From Bacteroidia bacterium (GTDB lineage: Bacteria > Bacteroidota > Bacteroidia > 2-12-FULL-35-15), in the NCBI GenBank assembly GCA_030654175.1, contig JAURXZ010000008.1, positions 303,426-367,425 on the forward strand: 64,000 nt of DNA. Direction: 5' to 3'. Shown piece by piece: positions 27,805 to 36,964 of this stretch (position 1 is the first letter of the stretch; each line of letters opens with the position of its first letter). Both the position numbers and the translations under genes were made by a program. The notes under the pieces are model-generated. The model was given only the letters and a program-made list of their open reading frames with translations. It had not been told where the DNA came from and made no database searches.

Positions 27805-30222
27805 TTATTTCATCTTTACAACTTTAACAGGTTCAACTACTTCATTGTCATTTATTACTCTTACAAAATAAATTCCTGCACTCAAAGTTGAATTGAGTAC
27901 CACTGTTCCATTTGTTTGTGTTAAGTTAAAAACAGTAACAGTTCTGCCAGTAATATCAGTAACTACAATTGATGCACCTGCAACCAATTTATTTTTTAAT
28001 TGGTATGCAATAGTGGTTTCTTCTGCAAATGGATTTGGGTAAACATTTATTGAAGCAGTGTTTTTAGAGTTATTTTCTGAGATCTCTGTTGGACCTTCGT
28101 TGATCAGAAATTTATCAAAGCCTGCTTCAACAATATGTCCGGGATTGTTATCTGCTGTGCGCACTTTTAATTGCATGGTAGCTGTGGGAGTTATATAATC
28201 AGATATTTTAAATGACCGATGAACCCATGATGAATTTCCTGGAGTTGTTGTTAAAACAAATTCCATTAAAAAGGTAGTTGAACCATTACTTAAATAAATG
28301 CTCAATGAGTCATTTGGTAAACCAGAGCCACCGCTATTATAGAACCAGCGGGAATAATCCAGATAGGGATTTGAATAATTGGTCAGATCAAATAATGGGG
28401 ATATTAAGGTGGTAGCACCATTATCTACATCCTGATCGGAGGAAGTAACTCCTGTATTACCTGTTATATACGCCATGTTTGAACAGTCGGTGCTATCGTC
28501 AATACCCGGATTTGCAGGAATAGAATTAAAGTCGGTTCCCAGCGGAATACCACGCTGCCAAAACCCTGTGGATGCGTTGGAGCTCACGGTCCAGCCGAAG
28601 TCTAATGAAAAGTCATCGTAATAGCCTTTAGTCAGGGGATATGACAAATTAAAATTTGACGAATTTATTGTTTGATTAGAAGCACAATATGTATCAAACC
28701 CCCATTTACCAACAATTACATCATAATCCGTTGCACCAAGTACTGTGCAACTTGAAAAAGTTCCTGTTCCACTGGTCGTAAAGTTGTAGGAATTAGCAGG
28801 GTCGGTGATACTCACTTCTGCGCTTGAAACAGGGTTGGTAGTCGAAGCATCAGTAGTAAGACCATTAACACTAAAAGAAGTGCTTACCGGCAATAGTTGA
28901 ACATTTAATACTGTAACAACACCAGCTGATAATATCACACCTGAAATAGTTTGACTAACATATCCTGCTTTTGAAAATGTTACATTATAAGTACCGGGCA
29001 AATGCGTCCCTGTTCTGTATTGCCCTACAATATCCGTATTCTCGTTAATATTAACAGCAGTAATTGTTATTTGCGCATTCGTTATTTGTTCACCGCAGGC
29101 ACTGCTTACAATGCCTTCAAGGTAGCACGCACGAACATAATTAGGAGAAAAAACAAATAATCCTTCATCAATATTTGAAACTACAATGGTTCCGGATGGC
29201 AAATACGGATAAACTCCCCAATCCCCTTCGGAACCACCACCACTTCCTAAAAAGGTATCATAATTTCCTACCTGGATTAAATTCTGTGGTCGCCCGGCAT
29301 CCACAATAGTGAAGCCGTCTTTATACCATGATGTTACCGCATAATCATTACCCTGCACTTTAATAATGTGTGTATTATGAACCATAGAGCCTGATCCGGC
29401 ATTCGATTGTATCCTGTCAACTTCAGTGATGTTTGCGAGATTAGAAATATCATATGCTGTTAAAAATGTGTTGTCCACTTCATCGGTTGTAAATAATGTT
29501 TTACTATCTGTGGACAACCATGTATTGTGAGTGAAATTATTGGGAGTGAATTGATTTACCAATTCAACAGGATTAGCTTTATTTGTAAAATCAACTACCG
29601 AAAAATAACCCGAATAAATGTGTCCCGCATATAAGGTGTCATTTCGGACATACCCATCGTGTACATACGCTGCATTACCGGAACCTACTTCGTATTTACC
29701 AAGGTAAGATGGGTTCCAGGGATCAGTAAGATCAATAGCAATTGCTCCGCCATTAAATAAATTACTGCCATATAAATACCCGAAATTACCGTCAATGTGT
29801 AAGGCATGGATGGTGTTCAACGTTCCGGAAATAGCACCATTACCGGTCCAGCTATGATAAGTGATGCCAGCTGTATTTGGTAGGCTGGTAAGGTTTACGA
29901 TCTGTAGGCCACCACCACCTTCTGAAGTAACATAGGCATAGTTTCCTCTAACTTTTATTTCTTTCCACAAATTATTAGGTCCCGGTATCTGGATCACTTC
30001 AACCGGACTTATAGGGTTGGTTACATCTACAATTGATAACCCTGAAGATGCTCCAACCAAAGCATATTCATTCCCTGATAAATCAACATAACCGCAAATG
30101 TTAGCGCAGGTTTGAGTTGGATAGGTCAATTGAGACTTGAACGTTACATTTAAGTTTTGAGCCACCAAACCAAGGCACAACAAAATTGCAAAATTTGTTA
30201 AAAGTAATTTATTTAATTTCAT
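27805..30222 (-). CDS. Choice-of-anchor B / LVIVD-repeat secreted protein with T9SS domain
   Basis: An 805-residue exported protein. After a signal peptide (1-21, ending GLVAQ), residues ~22-390 carry LVIVD-type beta-propeller repeats (GLSIVDVTNPISPVEVI, LQIVNLTSL, DLTDPWNPSYLGKYE, FTIVDAGRPQNLIQVGNYD) of the choice-of-anchor B family. Next is a carboxypeptidase-regulatory-like Ig domain (LEGIVSSACGEQITNAQITI, ~392-470), a second similar unit, and a jelly-roll region (~560-720) like those in secreted peptidases. A T9SS type A domain ends the protein (VYPNPFAEETTIAYQL). Function is unknown; surface display is likely. It lies in the same direction as the smaller T9SS gene downstream, with a 246-base gap. 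Confidence 0.87.
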   Translation of the reverse strand: MKLNKLLLTNFAILLCLGLVAQNLNVTFKSQLTYPTQTCANICGYVDLSGNEYALVGASSGLSIVDVTNPISPVEVIQIPGPNNLWKEIKVRGNYAYVTSEGGGGLQIVNLTSLPNTAGITYHSWTGNGAISGTLNTIHALHIDGNFGYLYGSNLFNGGAIAIDLTDPWNPSYLGKYEVGSGNAAYVHDGYVRNDTLYAGHIYSGYFSVVDFTNKANPVELVNQFTPNNFTHNTWLSTDSKTLFTTDEVDNTFLTAYDISNLANITEVDRIQSNAGSGSMVHNTHIIKVQGNDYAVTSWYKDGFTIVDAGRPQNLIQVGNYDTFLGSGGGSEGDWGVYPYLPSGTIVVSNIDEGLFVFSPNYVRACYLEGIVSSACGEQITNAQITITAVNINENTDIVGQYRTGTHLPGTYNVTFSKAGYVSQTISGVILSAGVVTVLNVQLLPVSTSFSVNGLTTDASTTNPVSSAEVSITDPANSYNFTTSGTGTFSSCTVLGATDYDVIVGKWGFDTYCASNQTINSSNFNLSYPLTKGYYDDFSLDFGWTVSSNASTGFWQRGIPLGTDFNSIPANPGIDDSTDCSNMAYITGNTGVTSSDQDVDNGATTLISPLFDLTNYSNPYLDYSRWFYNSGGSGLPNDSLSIYLSNGSTTFLMEFVLTTTPGNSSWVHRSFKISDYITPTATMQLKVRTADNNPGHIVEAGFDKFLINEGPTEISENNSKNTASINVYPNPFAEETTIAYQLKNKLVAGASIVVTDITGRTVTVFNLTQTNGTVVLNSTLSAGIYFVRVINDNEVVEPVKVVKMK

Positions 30223-30540
30223 AATGTAATAGGTTAGATTCTATTTATTTTAGGATATTATACTATACCAAGTTCGATATTTTATTTTGGATAAGCAAAT
30301 AGATTTGAAATATACCATGGAAGCGGATGATAAGGAACAAAATAAAGCGGATTTTGTTTAAATAAAAGTCATTTAAAATAAATAGAATTTTAATTTTTAT
30401 AAGTACATTTATATGATTGGTACCGTTAAAAAAAATTAAAACGGATGTGTGCATTTAAGTAAAAGAAATTATTCATCAGTTATACAAAATACAATGCAAA
30501 CAGTGGCGTTGTTGATAGTATTGAACGATCTTGAATTCAA
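30223..30540. other. Intergenic region between divergent genes
   Basis: An AT-rich 318-base divergent spacer between the choice-of-anchor B gene and the TPR gene. No repeat, hairpin or clear TAnnTTTG box is visible; promoters for both genes must lie here. Confidence 0.6.
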
Positions 30541-31863
30541 ATGAGAAAACTTTTTATATTAATATTTTTTTTTAATTCGATTATTTTTTTGAATGCACAA
30601 AGCAATGTTGATGCATTATTGCGCGAAGGAATTACATCTCTCACTAACAGACAATATGATAAAGCAATTCTGAATTTCAAACAAGTCACCAGTTTACAAC
30701 CTACCAATGCTGATGCTTATTATAATATGGGTGTAGCCTATGCCAATTTGGGAAATGTTAATTCTGCAATTGAAAACTATTCAAAAACAATAAAATATAA
30801 CCCTAAAAAAACAGAAGCGTATATCAACAGGGGCTCTGCTTATAGTGAGTTGAAACAATTTAAGGAAGCCTTGGCGGATTATAATAAAGCCATTGAATTA
30901 AATTCAAAAATGTCGGAAACCTATAATAACCGCGGGTATTTATTTAGCTTACAAAATATGCATTTGGAAGCCATCAAGGATTTCGATAAAGCGATCGCTC
31001 TAAATCCAAAGTACAGTAAAGCCTATATAAATAAAGCCTTTTCCAGCAGTTCTATTGGGGAGCATCAATTAGCAATAGAAATTCTTAGTAAGCTGATCAG
31101 CATTGATCCCGGTTATTCTCCTGCATATTTTAACCGTGCTCTTGAATATAAGGAGTTGGATGATATAAAAAATGCGATTAAAGATTATGATAAGGCTTTG
31201 GAATTGGAGCCTAATGATGAGAATTTACTTGTTTTAAGAGCGGAGGTTCGTGATGAATTGGCTGATGATAAAGGTGCTATTGAAGATTGCACCACTCTTA
31301 TCAAATTAAATCCTGCTAATGCTAAGGCCTATTACATTCGTGCCCGTGCCCAATATGATATACCCAATTACCAAGCTGTTGTTGATGATTGCAGCCAGGC
31401 AATAAAAATTAAATCTGATTATTGGGAAGCATTCATCATTCGTGGAAACGCTTTTGATTTTCTTGGTAAATATGAAGAGGCTTTGAAAGATTATAATAAA
31501 GCCATCGAGCTGAACCCAAAGGTTACTGATGCTTATGAACAAAGGGCAATAGCCCGACTTGCCAAAAGTGATATTGCCGGAGCCCTATCCGATTTAAGCA
31601 GGGCAATTTTAATTGCTCCTAAGGATGTAAAATTAATTGAAAAAAGAGCCATATTAAGATCCGCTACTAAAGACCATAAAGGGGCTATTGATGATTATTC
31701 AAAAATTATAGAGTTGGAAGCCACATCTGCAAAAATATTTATGGCGCGCGCTGAATTATATATATTGCAAGGGAGCAATGAAAAAGCCTGTGATGATTAT
31801 AAAAAAGCGGAAGCATTAGGAAATGGTGCAGCAATGAGTAAACGGATTTTTAATTGTAAATAA
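30541..31863 (+). CDS. Exported tetratricopeptide-repeat protein
   Basis: A 440-residue protein with a signal peptide (1-20, ending LNAQ) and about twelve TPR units covering residues 25-430 (for example AYYNMGVAYANLGNVNSAIENY, AYINRGSAYSELKQFKEALADY, with the usual DYNKAIELNP ends). The units form a right-handed superhelix for protein binding in the periplasm. The partner is unknown. It opens a same-strand run of four genes with small gaps, followed by an M1 peptidase 38 bases later. Confidence 0.9.
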   Translation: MRKLFILIFFFNSIIFLNAQSNVDALLREGITSLTNRQYDKAILNFKQVTSLQPTNADAYYNMGVAYANLGNVNSAIENYSKTIKYNPKKTEAYINRGSAYSELKQFKEALADYNKAIELNSKMSETYNNRGYLFSLQNMHLEAIKDFDKAIALNPKYSKAYINKAFSSSSIGEHQLAIEILSKLISIDPGYSPAYFNRALEYKELDDIKNAIKDYDKALELEPNDENLLVLRAEVRDELADDKGAIEDCTTLIKLNPANAKAYYIRARAQYDIPNYQAVVDDCSQAIKIKSDYWEAFIIRGNAFDFLGKYEEALKDYNKAIELNPKVTDAYEQRAIARLAKSDIAGALSDLSRAILIAPKDVKLIEKRAILRSATKDHKGAIDDYSKIIELEATSAKIFMARAELYILQGSNEKACDDYKKAEALGNGAAMSKRIFNCK

Positions 31864-31900
31864 AAAAACGCTATTTCGGAAAAGAATAAAAAGGATGGGT

Positions 31901-33631
31901 ATGAATCTAAAATTTATAATATTACTTCTTTTGCTTGTTCAGTGCAGCTTTGCGCAACTGGATTTTGGAAGAAAAAAGTTTACCAAAGCAGATACATTGC
32001 GGGGTAAGCTGTCTCCGCTACGTTCTTGTTACGATGTTTTGTTTTATGATTTAGATATAAGAGTTGATATCGATAAAAAATTTATTTCAGGAAGTAATAC
32101 CATTAAATTTCTTGCAAAAAATAATTTTCAAAAACTTCAGATCGATCTGTTTGAAAATATGAAAATAGAAAAAATTGAATTGAATAATTCTGCAAACGAG
32201 GAACATGGTAAGGAGTTAAAATACACTCGTCAGTTTAATGCCGTATTTGTTGAGTTTCCGGACACGATAAAAAAAGAAAGCGTACGTTTTTTTAAAATTT
32301 ATTATTCGGGGAATCCTCAATCGGCAAAACATGCACCCTGGGATGGAGGATTTTCCTGGGATAAAGATAAAGATGGTAATCCATGGGTAGGTGTATCTTG
32401 TCAGGGAACAGGTGCGAGCCTTTGGTGGCCTTGTAAGGATCACCAAAGCGATGAACCGAAGGAAATGCTTATCCGTGTGACGATACCGCCCGGCTTAACT
32501 GATGTTTCCAATGGACGGTTAAAACAGAAAACAACTTTGCCTGATGGTTGGACAAAGTTTGAATGGTTTGTTTCCTATCCAATTAACAACTACGATGTAA
32601 CAATTAACATAGCCAATTACAGATCTTTTAGCGATACCTATTTTAATCCTGCTTTTAAAGATACCCTCACATTGGATTATTTTGTATTGCCTGCAAATTA
32701 TGAAAAAGCTATAGTTCAATTTGAACAGGTTAAGCCAATGCTCGATTGTTATTATAAACTTTTTGGAGAGTATCCTTTTGTTCGTGATGGTTATAAATTG
32801 GTTGAAGCTCCCTATCTGGGAATGGAACACCAAAGTTGTGTAGCCTACGGTAATAAATATAAAAACGGATATCTTGGTTCGGATATGTCGGGGACAGGCT
32901 ATAAATTTGATTATATTATTATTCACGAGTCAGCACACGAATGGTGGGGCAATAGCATAACAACCAATGATATTGCCGATATGTGGATCCATGAAGGATT
33001 TGCAACCTATTCAGAAGCATTGTATATCGAATGTTTGTATGGGCATGACGCCTATCTGGAATATATTAATTCCGAAAAAAGAAAGGTGGGAAACGATGAG
33101 CCGTTAATAGGCATATATGATGTGAATAGCGAAGGCTCCGGTGATATGTATCCAAAAGGAGCATTGCTTATCCATACCATACGAAGTATAATAAATGATG
33201 ATAAAAAATTTTTCGAGATCATTAAAGGAATTCAGACCACTTTTCAATATCAAACCATTAATTCAAATGATATTGAAAAATACATCAGTGTCAGATCAGG
33301 TATTGATTTTTCAATTATTTTCCAATTATATTTACGTAACACAACCATTCCCAGATTGAGTGTAAAAATTGAAGAAGATCCCTGGGATTTGAAAGTAACA
33401 TACCGTTATAACTTACTGGGTGTAAGCGAAAGTGAAGGATATCAGGGAGATCAACCGTTTTATACTGCCCCTGTAAAAGCAACTTTGAAAAAAGATGAGT
33501 TTGATTTTATTTTCCCTACCACCGAATGGCAAACAATGATTGTTAGAGATATGAAAGTGGTTGATTTTAAAATAGCTACTGATTTATTTTACATTGATAA
33601 AGAGATTATCTTCGTATATGGAAATGATTAA
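31901..33631 (+). CDS. M1-family zinc metallopeptidase (aminopeptidase N-like), exported
   Basis: A ~576-residue exported peptidase. After a signal peptide (ending CSFAQ) comes the M1 N-terminal beta-saddle (YDVLFYDLDIRVDIDKKFISG). The catalytic domain carries YLGMEHQSCVAYGN (substrate-recognition motif, GxMEN-like but with Gln), HESAHEWWGNS (zinc HExxH, ~340) and HEGFATYSEALY (third zinc ligand Glu). The catalytic Tyr is probably in the region of MYPKGALLIHTIR. It lacks the long C-terminal helical domain of aminopeptidase N, as many Bacteroidota M1 enzymes do. The ATG at 31901 is preferred over the one two codons earlier because it leaves the purine run AAAAAGG at better spacing. Confidence 0.93.
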   Translation: MNLKFIILLLLLVQCSFAQLDFGRKKFTKADTLRGKLSPLRSCYDVLFYDLDIRVDIDKKFISGSNTIKFLAKNNFQKLQIDLFENMKIEKIELNNSANEEHGKELKYTRQFNAVFVEFPDTIKKESVRFFKIYYSGNPQSAKHAPWDGGFSWDKDKDGNPWVGVSCQGTGASLWWPCKDHQSDEPKEMLIRVTIPPGLTDVSNGRLKQKTTLPDGWTKFEWFVSYPINNYDVTINIANYRSFSDTYFNPAFKDTLTLDYFVLPANYEKAIVQFEQVKPMLDCYYKLFGEYPFVRDGYKLVEAPYLGMEHQSCVAYGNKYKNGYLGSDMSGTGYKFDYIIIHESAHEWWGNSITTNDIADMWIHEGFATYSEALYIECLYGHDAYLEYINSEKRKVGNDEPLIGIYDVNSEGSGDMYPKGALLIHTIRSIINDDKKFFEIIKGIQTTFQYQTINSNDIEKYISVRSGIDFSIIFQLYLRNTTIPRLSVKIEEDPWDLKVTYRYNLLGVSESEGYQGDQPFYTAPVKATLKKDEFDFIFPTTEWQTMIVRDMKVVDFKIATDLFYIDKEIIFVYGND

Positions 33632-33649
33632 TCGATTTCTTCCTGAAAA

Positions 33650-34048
33650 ATGATATTAAAGAAAAATATAATAATAGCAATTCTTTCAATGTTTTCAGCT
33701 ACAGGTTTTGCCCAGGAAACCAAAACTGATAAACAGAACAAGCAGGTGGTGACGGATGCTGAGCCTTCTTTTCCAAAGGGAGATAATGAACTCTACCAGT
33801 ATGTATTATATAATTTAAATTACTCCGAAGAGTCAAAAAAGAAATACATTGAGGGTGAAGTGACTCTTAGTTTTGATGTTAAAGCCGACAGCAGTGTAAG
33901 TAATGTGATGCTGATAAGTGGTGTGGGGTATGGCATTGATGATGAAGTAAAGAGCTTGATCGGGAAATTAAAATTCATACCAGGTGTTCAAAATGGTTTT
34001 CCAATAAAAATGAATACCATGTATTCGTTTCCTATAAAAGCACATTAG
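33650..34048 (+). CDS. Small exported TonB C-terminal-like protein
   Basis: A 132-residue protein with a signal peptide (ending TGFAQ). Residues ~45-130 have the TonB C-terminal layout: GDNELYQYVLYNLNYSEESK, then YIEGEVTLSFDVKADSSVSNVMLISGVG, DEVKSLIGKLKFIPGVQNGFP and a final strand. There is no N-terminal membrane anchor or Pro-rich spacer, so it is not a classical energy transducer. Stand-alone secreted TonB-C domains are common in Bacteroidota; their role is unclear. It sits 18 bases after the M1 gene and 4 bases before the DUF4421 gene. Confidence 0.82.
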   Translation: MILKKNIIIAILSMFSATGFAQETKTDKQNKQVVTDAEPSFPKGDNELYQYVLYNLNYSEESKKKYIEGEVTLSFDVKADSSVSNVMLISGVGYGIDDEVKSLIGKLKFIPGVQNGFPIKMNTMYSFPIKAH

Positions 34049-34052
34049 TATC

Positions 34053-35096
34053 ATGAGAAATATTATTATACTATTACTTTTTATTTCAGAAGGATCATTT
34101 GCTATGAAATATACTGCAAACAACGATTCTACACTTTGTAACGGTATTGATACCACTTGTATTGAAAGTTGCCGCAAATTACTAATGGCGAAATTAGTGT
34201 TGGAAGGACGCTATAATAAATTTAGCGTTACAGATAATTCTTTCGGAAAAAAGTTGGAGTATAGTATTAATTCAAATACTAATTTGGGCTTTGGATTAAC
34301 TTATAAAGGAATAGGATTTGAATTTCAATTTGCTCCAAAATCATTAAATAATGATAATGCATTATATGGGAAGTCAAAACAATTTTCGATTTCTTCCAGC
34401 GCCAATGGCAGACGTTTTATCTATGATGTATACTTACGATCCAGTCAGGGCTTTCATACCACAACAGGATCAAAGATAGCAGGTGATACAACTGGAGCTT
34501 TGGCCTATTATTACAGACCTGATATCAAAAACATAAATTTAGGAATGGAATGCGTGTACCTTTTCAATAATAAACATTTTTCAAGTTCGGCACCTTACAA
34601 TTTCACGCAACGTCAGAAAAAAGGTGCAGGTACAATGCTATTGGGGTCTTTCTTTTCGTTGTATTCTATTAACGCAGATTCCGTCATTTTTCCCGATTCA
34701 TTAAGAGATCGCTTTAAACCTGAAGTTCAGTTTAAAGATGCCGGGAACCTTGTTTGGGGAGTATCATTCGGATATACTTATACATTTGTATTTGGTAAGT
34801 ATTGGTTTTTTAATTTATATACTCTTCCCGGATTATCCATTCAACAATACTTTTCTACGAATGCATACAGCGAACAAACAAAGTCTAAAGTATCGTTGGG
34901 GTTTGCATTTCAATCACGGGCTTCTTTTGGTTTTAACAAGCCAAGATATTTTTTGGGCTTGTCTTTCTTAGGAAATAACTATACTATTAATAATGATAAG
35001 AGTTCTTCTCTTAATTACAAGTATGGCTCTATTCGTTTATACTATGGCTACCGTTTTAATTTGCGTAAAGATTATTTAACGAGGATAGCTAAATAG
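34053..35096 (+). CDS. DUF4421-like outer-membrane beta-barrel protein
   Basis: A 347-residue protein with a short signal peptide (ending GSFA). The body alternates aromatic and polar residues as a beta-barrel does: KLEYSINSNTNLGFGLTYKG, FEFQFAPKSL, RFIYDVYLRSSQGFHT, INLGMECVYLFNNKHFSS, a VSFGYTYTFVFGKYWFFN hairpin and a terminal GSIRLYYGYRFN strand. The YYRPDIK and FSSSAPYNFTQRQKKGAG blocks are those of the DUF4421 family. Function unknown. It is the last gene of the 30541-35096 run. Confidence 0.8.
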   Translation: MRNIIILLLFISEGSFAMKYTANNDSTLCNGIDTTCIESCRKLLMAKLVLEGRYNKFSVTDNSFGKKLEYSINSNTNLGFGLTYKGIGFEFQFAPKSLNNDNALYGKSKQFSISSSANGRRFIYDVYLRSSQGFHTTTGSKIAGDTTGALAYYYRPDIKNINLGMECVYLFNNKHFSSSAPYNFTQRQKKGAGTMLLGSFFSLYSINADSVIFPDSLRDRFKPEVQFKDAGNLVWGVSFGYTYTFVFGKYWFFNLYTLPGLSIQQYFSTNAYSEQTKSKVSLGFAFQSRASFGFNKPRYFLGLSFLGNNYTINNDKSSSLNYKYGSIRLYYGYRFNLRKDYLTRIAK

Positions 35097-35368
35097 TTGA
35101 ATTATTATTAATTTCCATTCAGTAGAAAAACAATAAGCGAAATTCTCGTTTAAATTTTTTTCAATTTTAATAAGACAGTTCCCACACTCTCCATTTTTAT
35201 TGTCTTTTCTTGTTGTAGATGAAAGGCATTACATTATTCTATTGTTGTTATAAATATATCATTTTAATGGTTTTATAATTGGAAAACCTAATAATAAGTA
35301 CCGATACAGGCATATTTATTAACAAAAGGCTCATTTATCAACAATTTAGCATTTTTTTTTCTTTAAAC

Positions 35369-35400
35369 TTGCGTTGTATATGGAATCTATCATAGATTTG
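35369..35400 (+). promoter_or_regulatory. Promoter of the HU gene
   Basis: A TTG (35369-35371) and a TAGATTTG -7 box (35393-35400) separated by 21 bases match the Bacteroidota promoter layout, giving a leader of about 30 bases before the ATG at 35438. The preceding gap from 35097 is AT-rich and shows nothing else. Confidence 0.62.
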
Positions 35401-35437
35401 CTTCATAAATAAATGTTTAACCCTTAAAAATAAAAAA

Positions 35438-35713
35438 ATGAACAAAGCAGAATTAGTTGATGCAATCGCATCTGAAACAAAATTGACAAAAGCAGATGCA
35501 ACAAGAGCATTAGAGGCATTCGTTAACGCTACAACAAAAGCACTTAAAAAAGGTGATAGAGTTGCATTAGTAGGTTTTGGTTCTTTCTCTGTTGCTAAAA
35601 GAGCAGCAAGAATCGGCCGTAATCCTCAAACAGGAAAAGCTATTAAAATTGCTGCTAAAAAAGTAGCTAAATTTAAAGCTGGTACTGAATTAGGAAAAGC
35701 AGTTAACAAATAG
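35438..35713 (+). CDS. HU-family DNA-binding protein
   Basis: A 91-residue nucleoid protein. It has the complete HU/IHF fold: MNKAELVDAIASETKLTKADATRALEAF helices, then GDRVALVGFGSFSVAKRAARIGRNPQTG (the HU signature and the DNA-minor-groove arm with Arg-Asn-Pro-Gln-Thr-Gly), and the C-terminal helix AGTELGKAVNK. It bends DNA as a dimer. It is a single-gene transcript with its own promoter and a strong terminator, as expected for a highly expressed protein. Confidence 0.96.
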   Translation: MNKAELVDAIASETKLTKADATRALEAFVNATTKALKKGDRVALVGFGSFSVAKRAARIGRNPQTGKAIKIAAKKVAKFKAGTELGKAVNK

Positions 35714-35732
35714 TCTTTGTCAACTAAAAGAT

Positions 35733-35768
35733 AAAAAGCCCTCTTCCAAATTTGGAAGAGGGCTTTTT
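35733..35768. terminator. Intrinsic terminator after the HU gene
   Basis: A perfect 18-bp inverted repeat (35733-35750 with 35751-35768) reading AAAAAGCCCTCTTCCAAA then its complement, followed by more T. It also lies downstream of the convergent gene at 35815-36501 and can act on both strands. Confidence 0.93.
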
Positions 35769-35814
35769 TTTATGCCAACCCATAAAATATTTTTGGCATA
35801 TTCACATTGATATT

Positions 35815-36501
35815 TTATTTAAACAAATATCTTAGTCCTACAGTTACACCGGCAGTCGCATTATTGGTTATTGCTCTTGATGTTGTAACCGCACCATTTG
35901 GATGATTAATGTTTTTCTTATAATCCTTATTCTCTGCATCAGTGAAAGCATAGTCCCCTCTCAAAGCCGCATCTATTGATAACATTTCGGTTAATTTATA
36001 TCCAAAACCTAAGGATAATGCTCCACCAAAATCGAAATCTTCATAAGCGTTTTTATGATCCTTGATGATATTATCTCCATCCTTGTCAGTAAGTCTGGCA
36101 TTCATTAATAAACCAAGTTGAGGACCAATTTTTCCAATGAACATCCAATCTGTTCCAATTTCATTACAAAAAATAAGTTGAAGTGGGATTTTCAGATATT
36201 CTGTTTTTCTGATCTGTTCCACGCCTTCAAATTTGTATCTCTGACCTTGGAATGAATACAATACATTTAATCCCACAGCCATGGTTGGACTATAACCATA
36301 TTGTGCTGAAATACCAAATGAACTGTTTAAAGTATTTAAATATTCAAATTTGTTGTTGTCCATATCATCCTTATTTATGAGCCAACTCATTTGAGGTGTT
36401 CCCTCAATACCCGCTTGAAATCCTTCTTGTGCTTTTGCACTATCAGGGCGGACAATCATGTTTGTTGCAATAAGAGCAACAGTTACTGCTATCTTTTTCA
36501 T
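35815..36501 (-). CDS. Outer-membrane beta-barrel (PorT-like) protein
   Basis: A 228-residue protein with a signal peptide (~1-25, ending SAKAQ). The mature part looks like the outer-membrane beta-barrel family common in Bacteroidota (Pfam OMP_b-brl_2 type): FGISAQYGYSPTMAVGLNVLYSFQG, TEYLKIPLQLIFC, IGKIGPQLGLLMNAR, GGALSLGFGYKLTEMLSIDAALRGDYAF and a final VTVGLRYLFK strand ending in Phe-Lys. The YLKIPL block before the second half is typical. The specific role is unknown. Confidence 0.85.
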   Translation of the reverse strand: MKKIAVTVALIATNMIVRPDSAKAQEGFQAGIEGTPQMSWLINKDDMDNNKFEYLNTLNSSFGISAQYGYSPTMAVGLNVLYSFQGQRYKFEGVEQIRKTEYLKIPLQLIFCNEIGTDWMFIGKIGPQLGLLMNARLTDKDGDNIIKDHKNAYEDFDFGGALSLGFGYKLTEMLSIDAALRGDYAFTDAENKDYKKNINHPNGAVTTSRAITNNATAGVTVGLRYLFK

Positions 36502-36746
36502 TTTGTTATATTATTAGTTGTTGCCATTTTGTCTTTTTTCGCATGCCTGATAATGGCATTATTCAGCAATTGAAATCAATCATATAAATTGATATAACAA
36601 AGGTATATTAGCGGAAGAGCAAAAGAAATAAGGTTCATCAGCGGTAATAATGAAGTTCATCACCGGGTTTTGGATGTTTCAATTTAGGGTATGTGAGCAC
36701 ATTGCAGATGCACAGTTCTCTATTGAAAAAAATAGTTGGATGTAAT

Positions 36747-36930
36747 TATTTGACTGTCTATAAGTTAAAGAAAATTGTAATGTTTAAATCGAAATTGAGA
36801 GTAAAAATGCATGTATATAAATTTTCGGGCAAGCTCGAAAAGGCCCTGAGCACCCCGATTTTTCATCGGTGTGCTTGTCGAGAAAGTGTAGCCGTTTACC
36901 TTACGAATTAACTTGTCTAAACTATATTAA
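36747..36930. repeat. Degenerate copy of the CTCGACAAG repeat family
   Basis: The left flank (ATTTGACTGTCTATAAGTTAA, then ATTGAGAGTAAAAATGC) aligns with 55186-55260. The right flank (CTTGTCGAGAAAGTG, then CCTTACGAATTAAC and TCTAAA) aligns with 55304-55350. The palindromic core is broken: GCAAGCTCGAAAAGG on the left and CTTGTCGAG on the right enclose a different hairpin, CCGAT-TTTTC-ATCGG. It lies in the 463-base gap between the porin-like gene and pepT. Confidence 0.72.
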
Positions 36931-36964
36931 CGGGAAATGAGAAGTATAATACAGGCTCTTGATC

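Noticed and set aside
33650-34048. A classical TonB energy transducer
   Set aside because: It has a cleavable signal and no membrane anchor or Pro-rich spacer, so only the C-terminal-like fold is called.
36693-36911. Plus-strand open frame of 72 codons before pepT
   Set aside because: It spans the degenerate CTCGACAAG repeat (36747-36930); coding potential is not credible.
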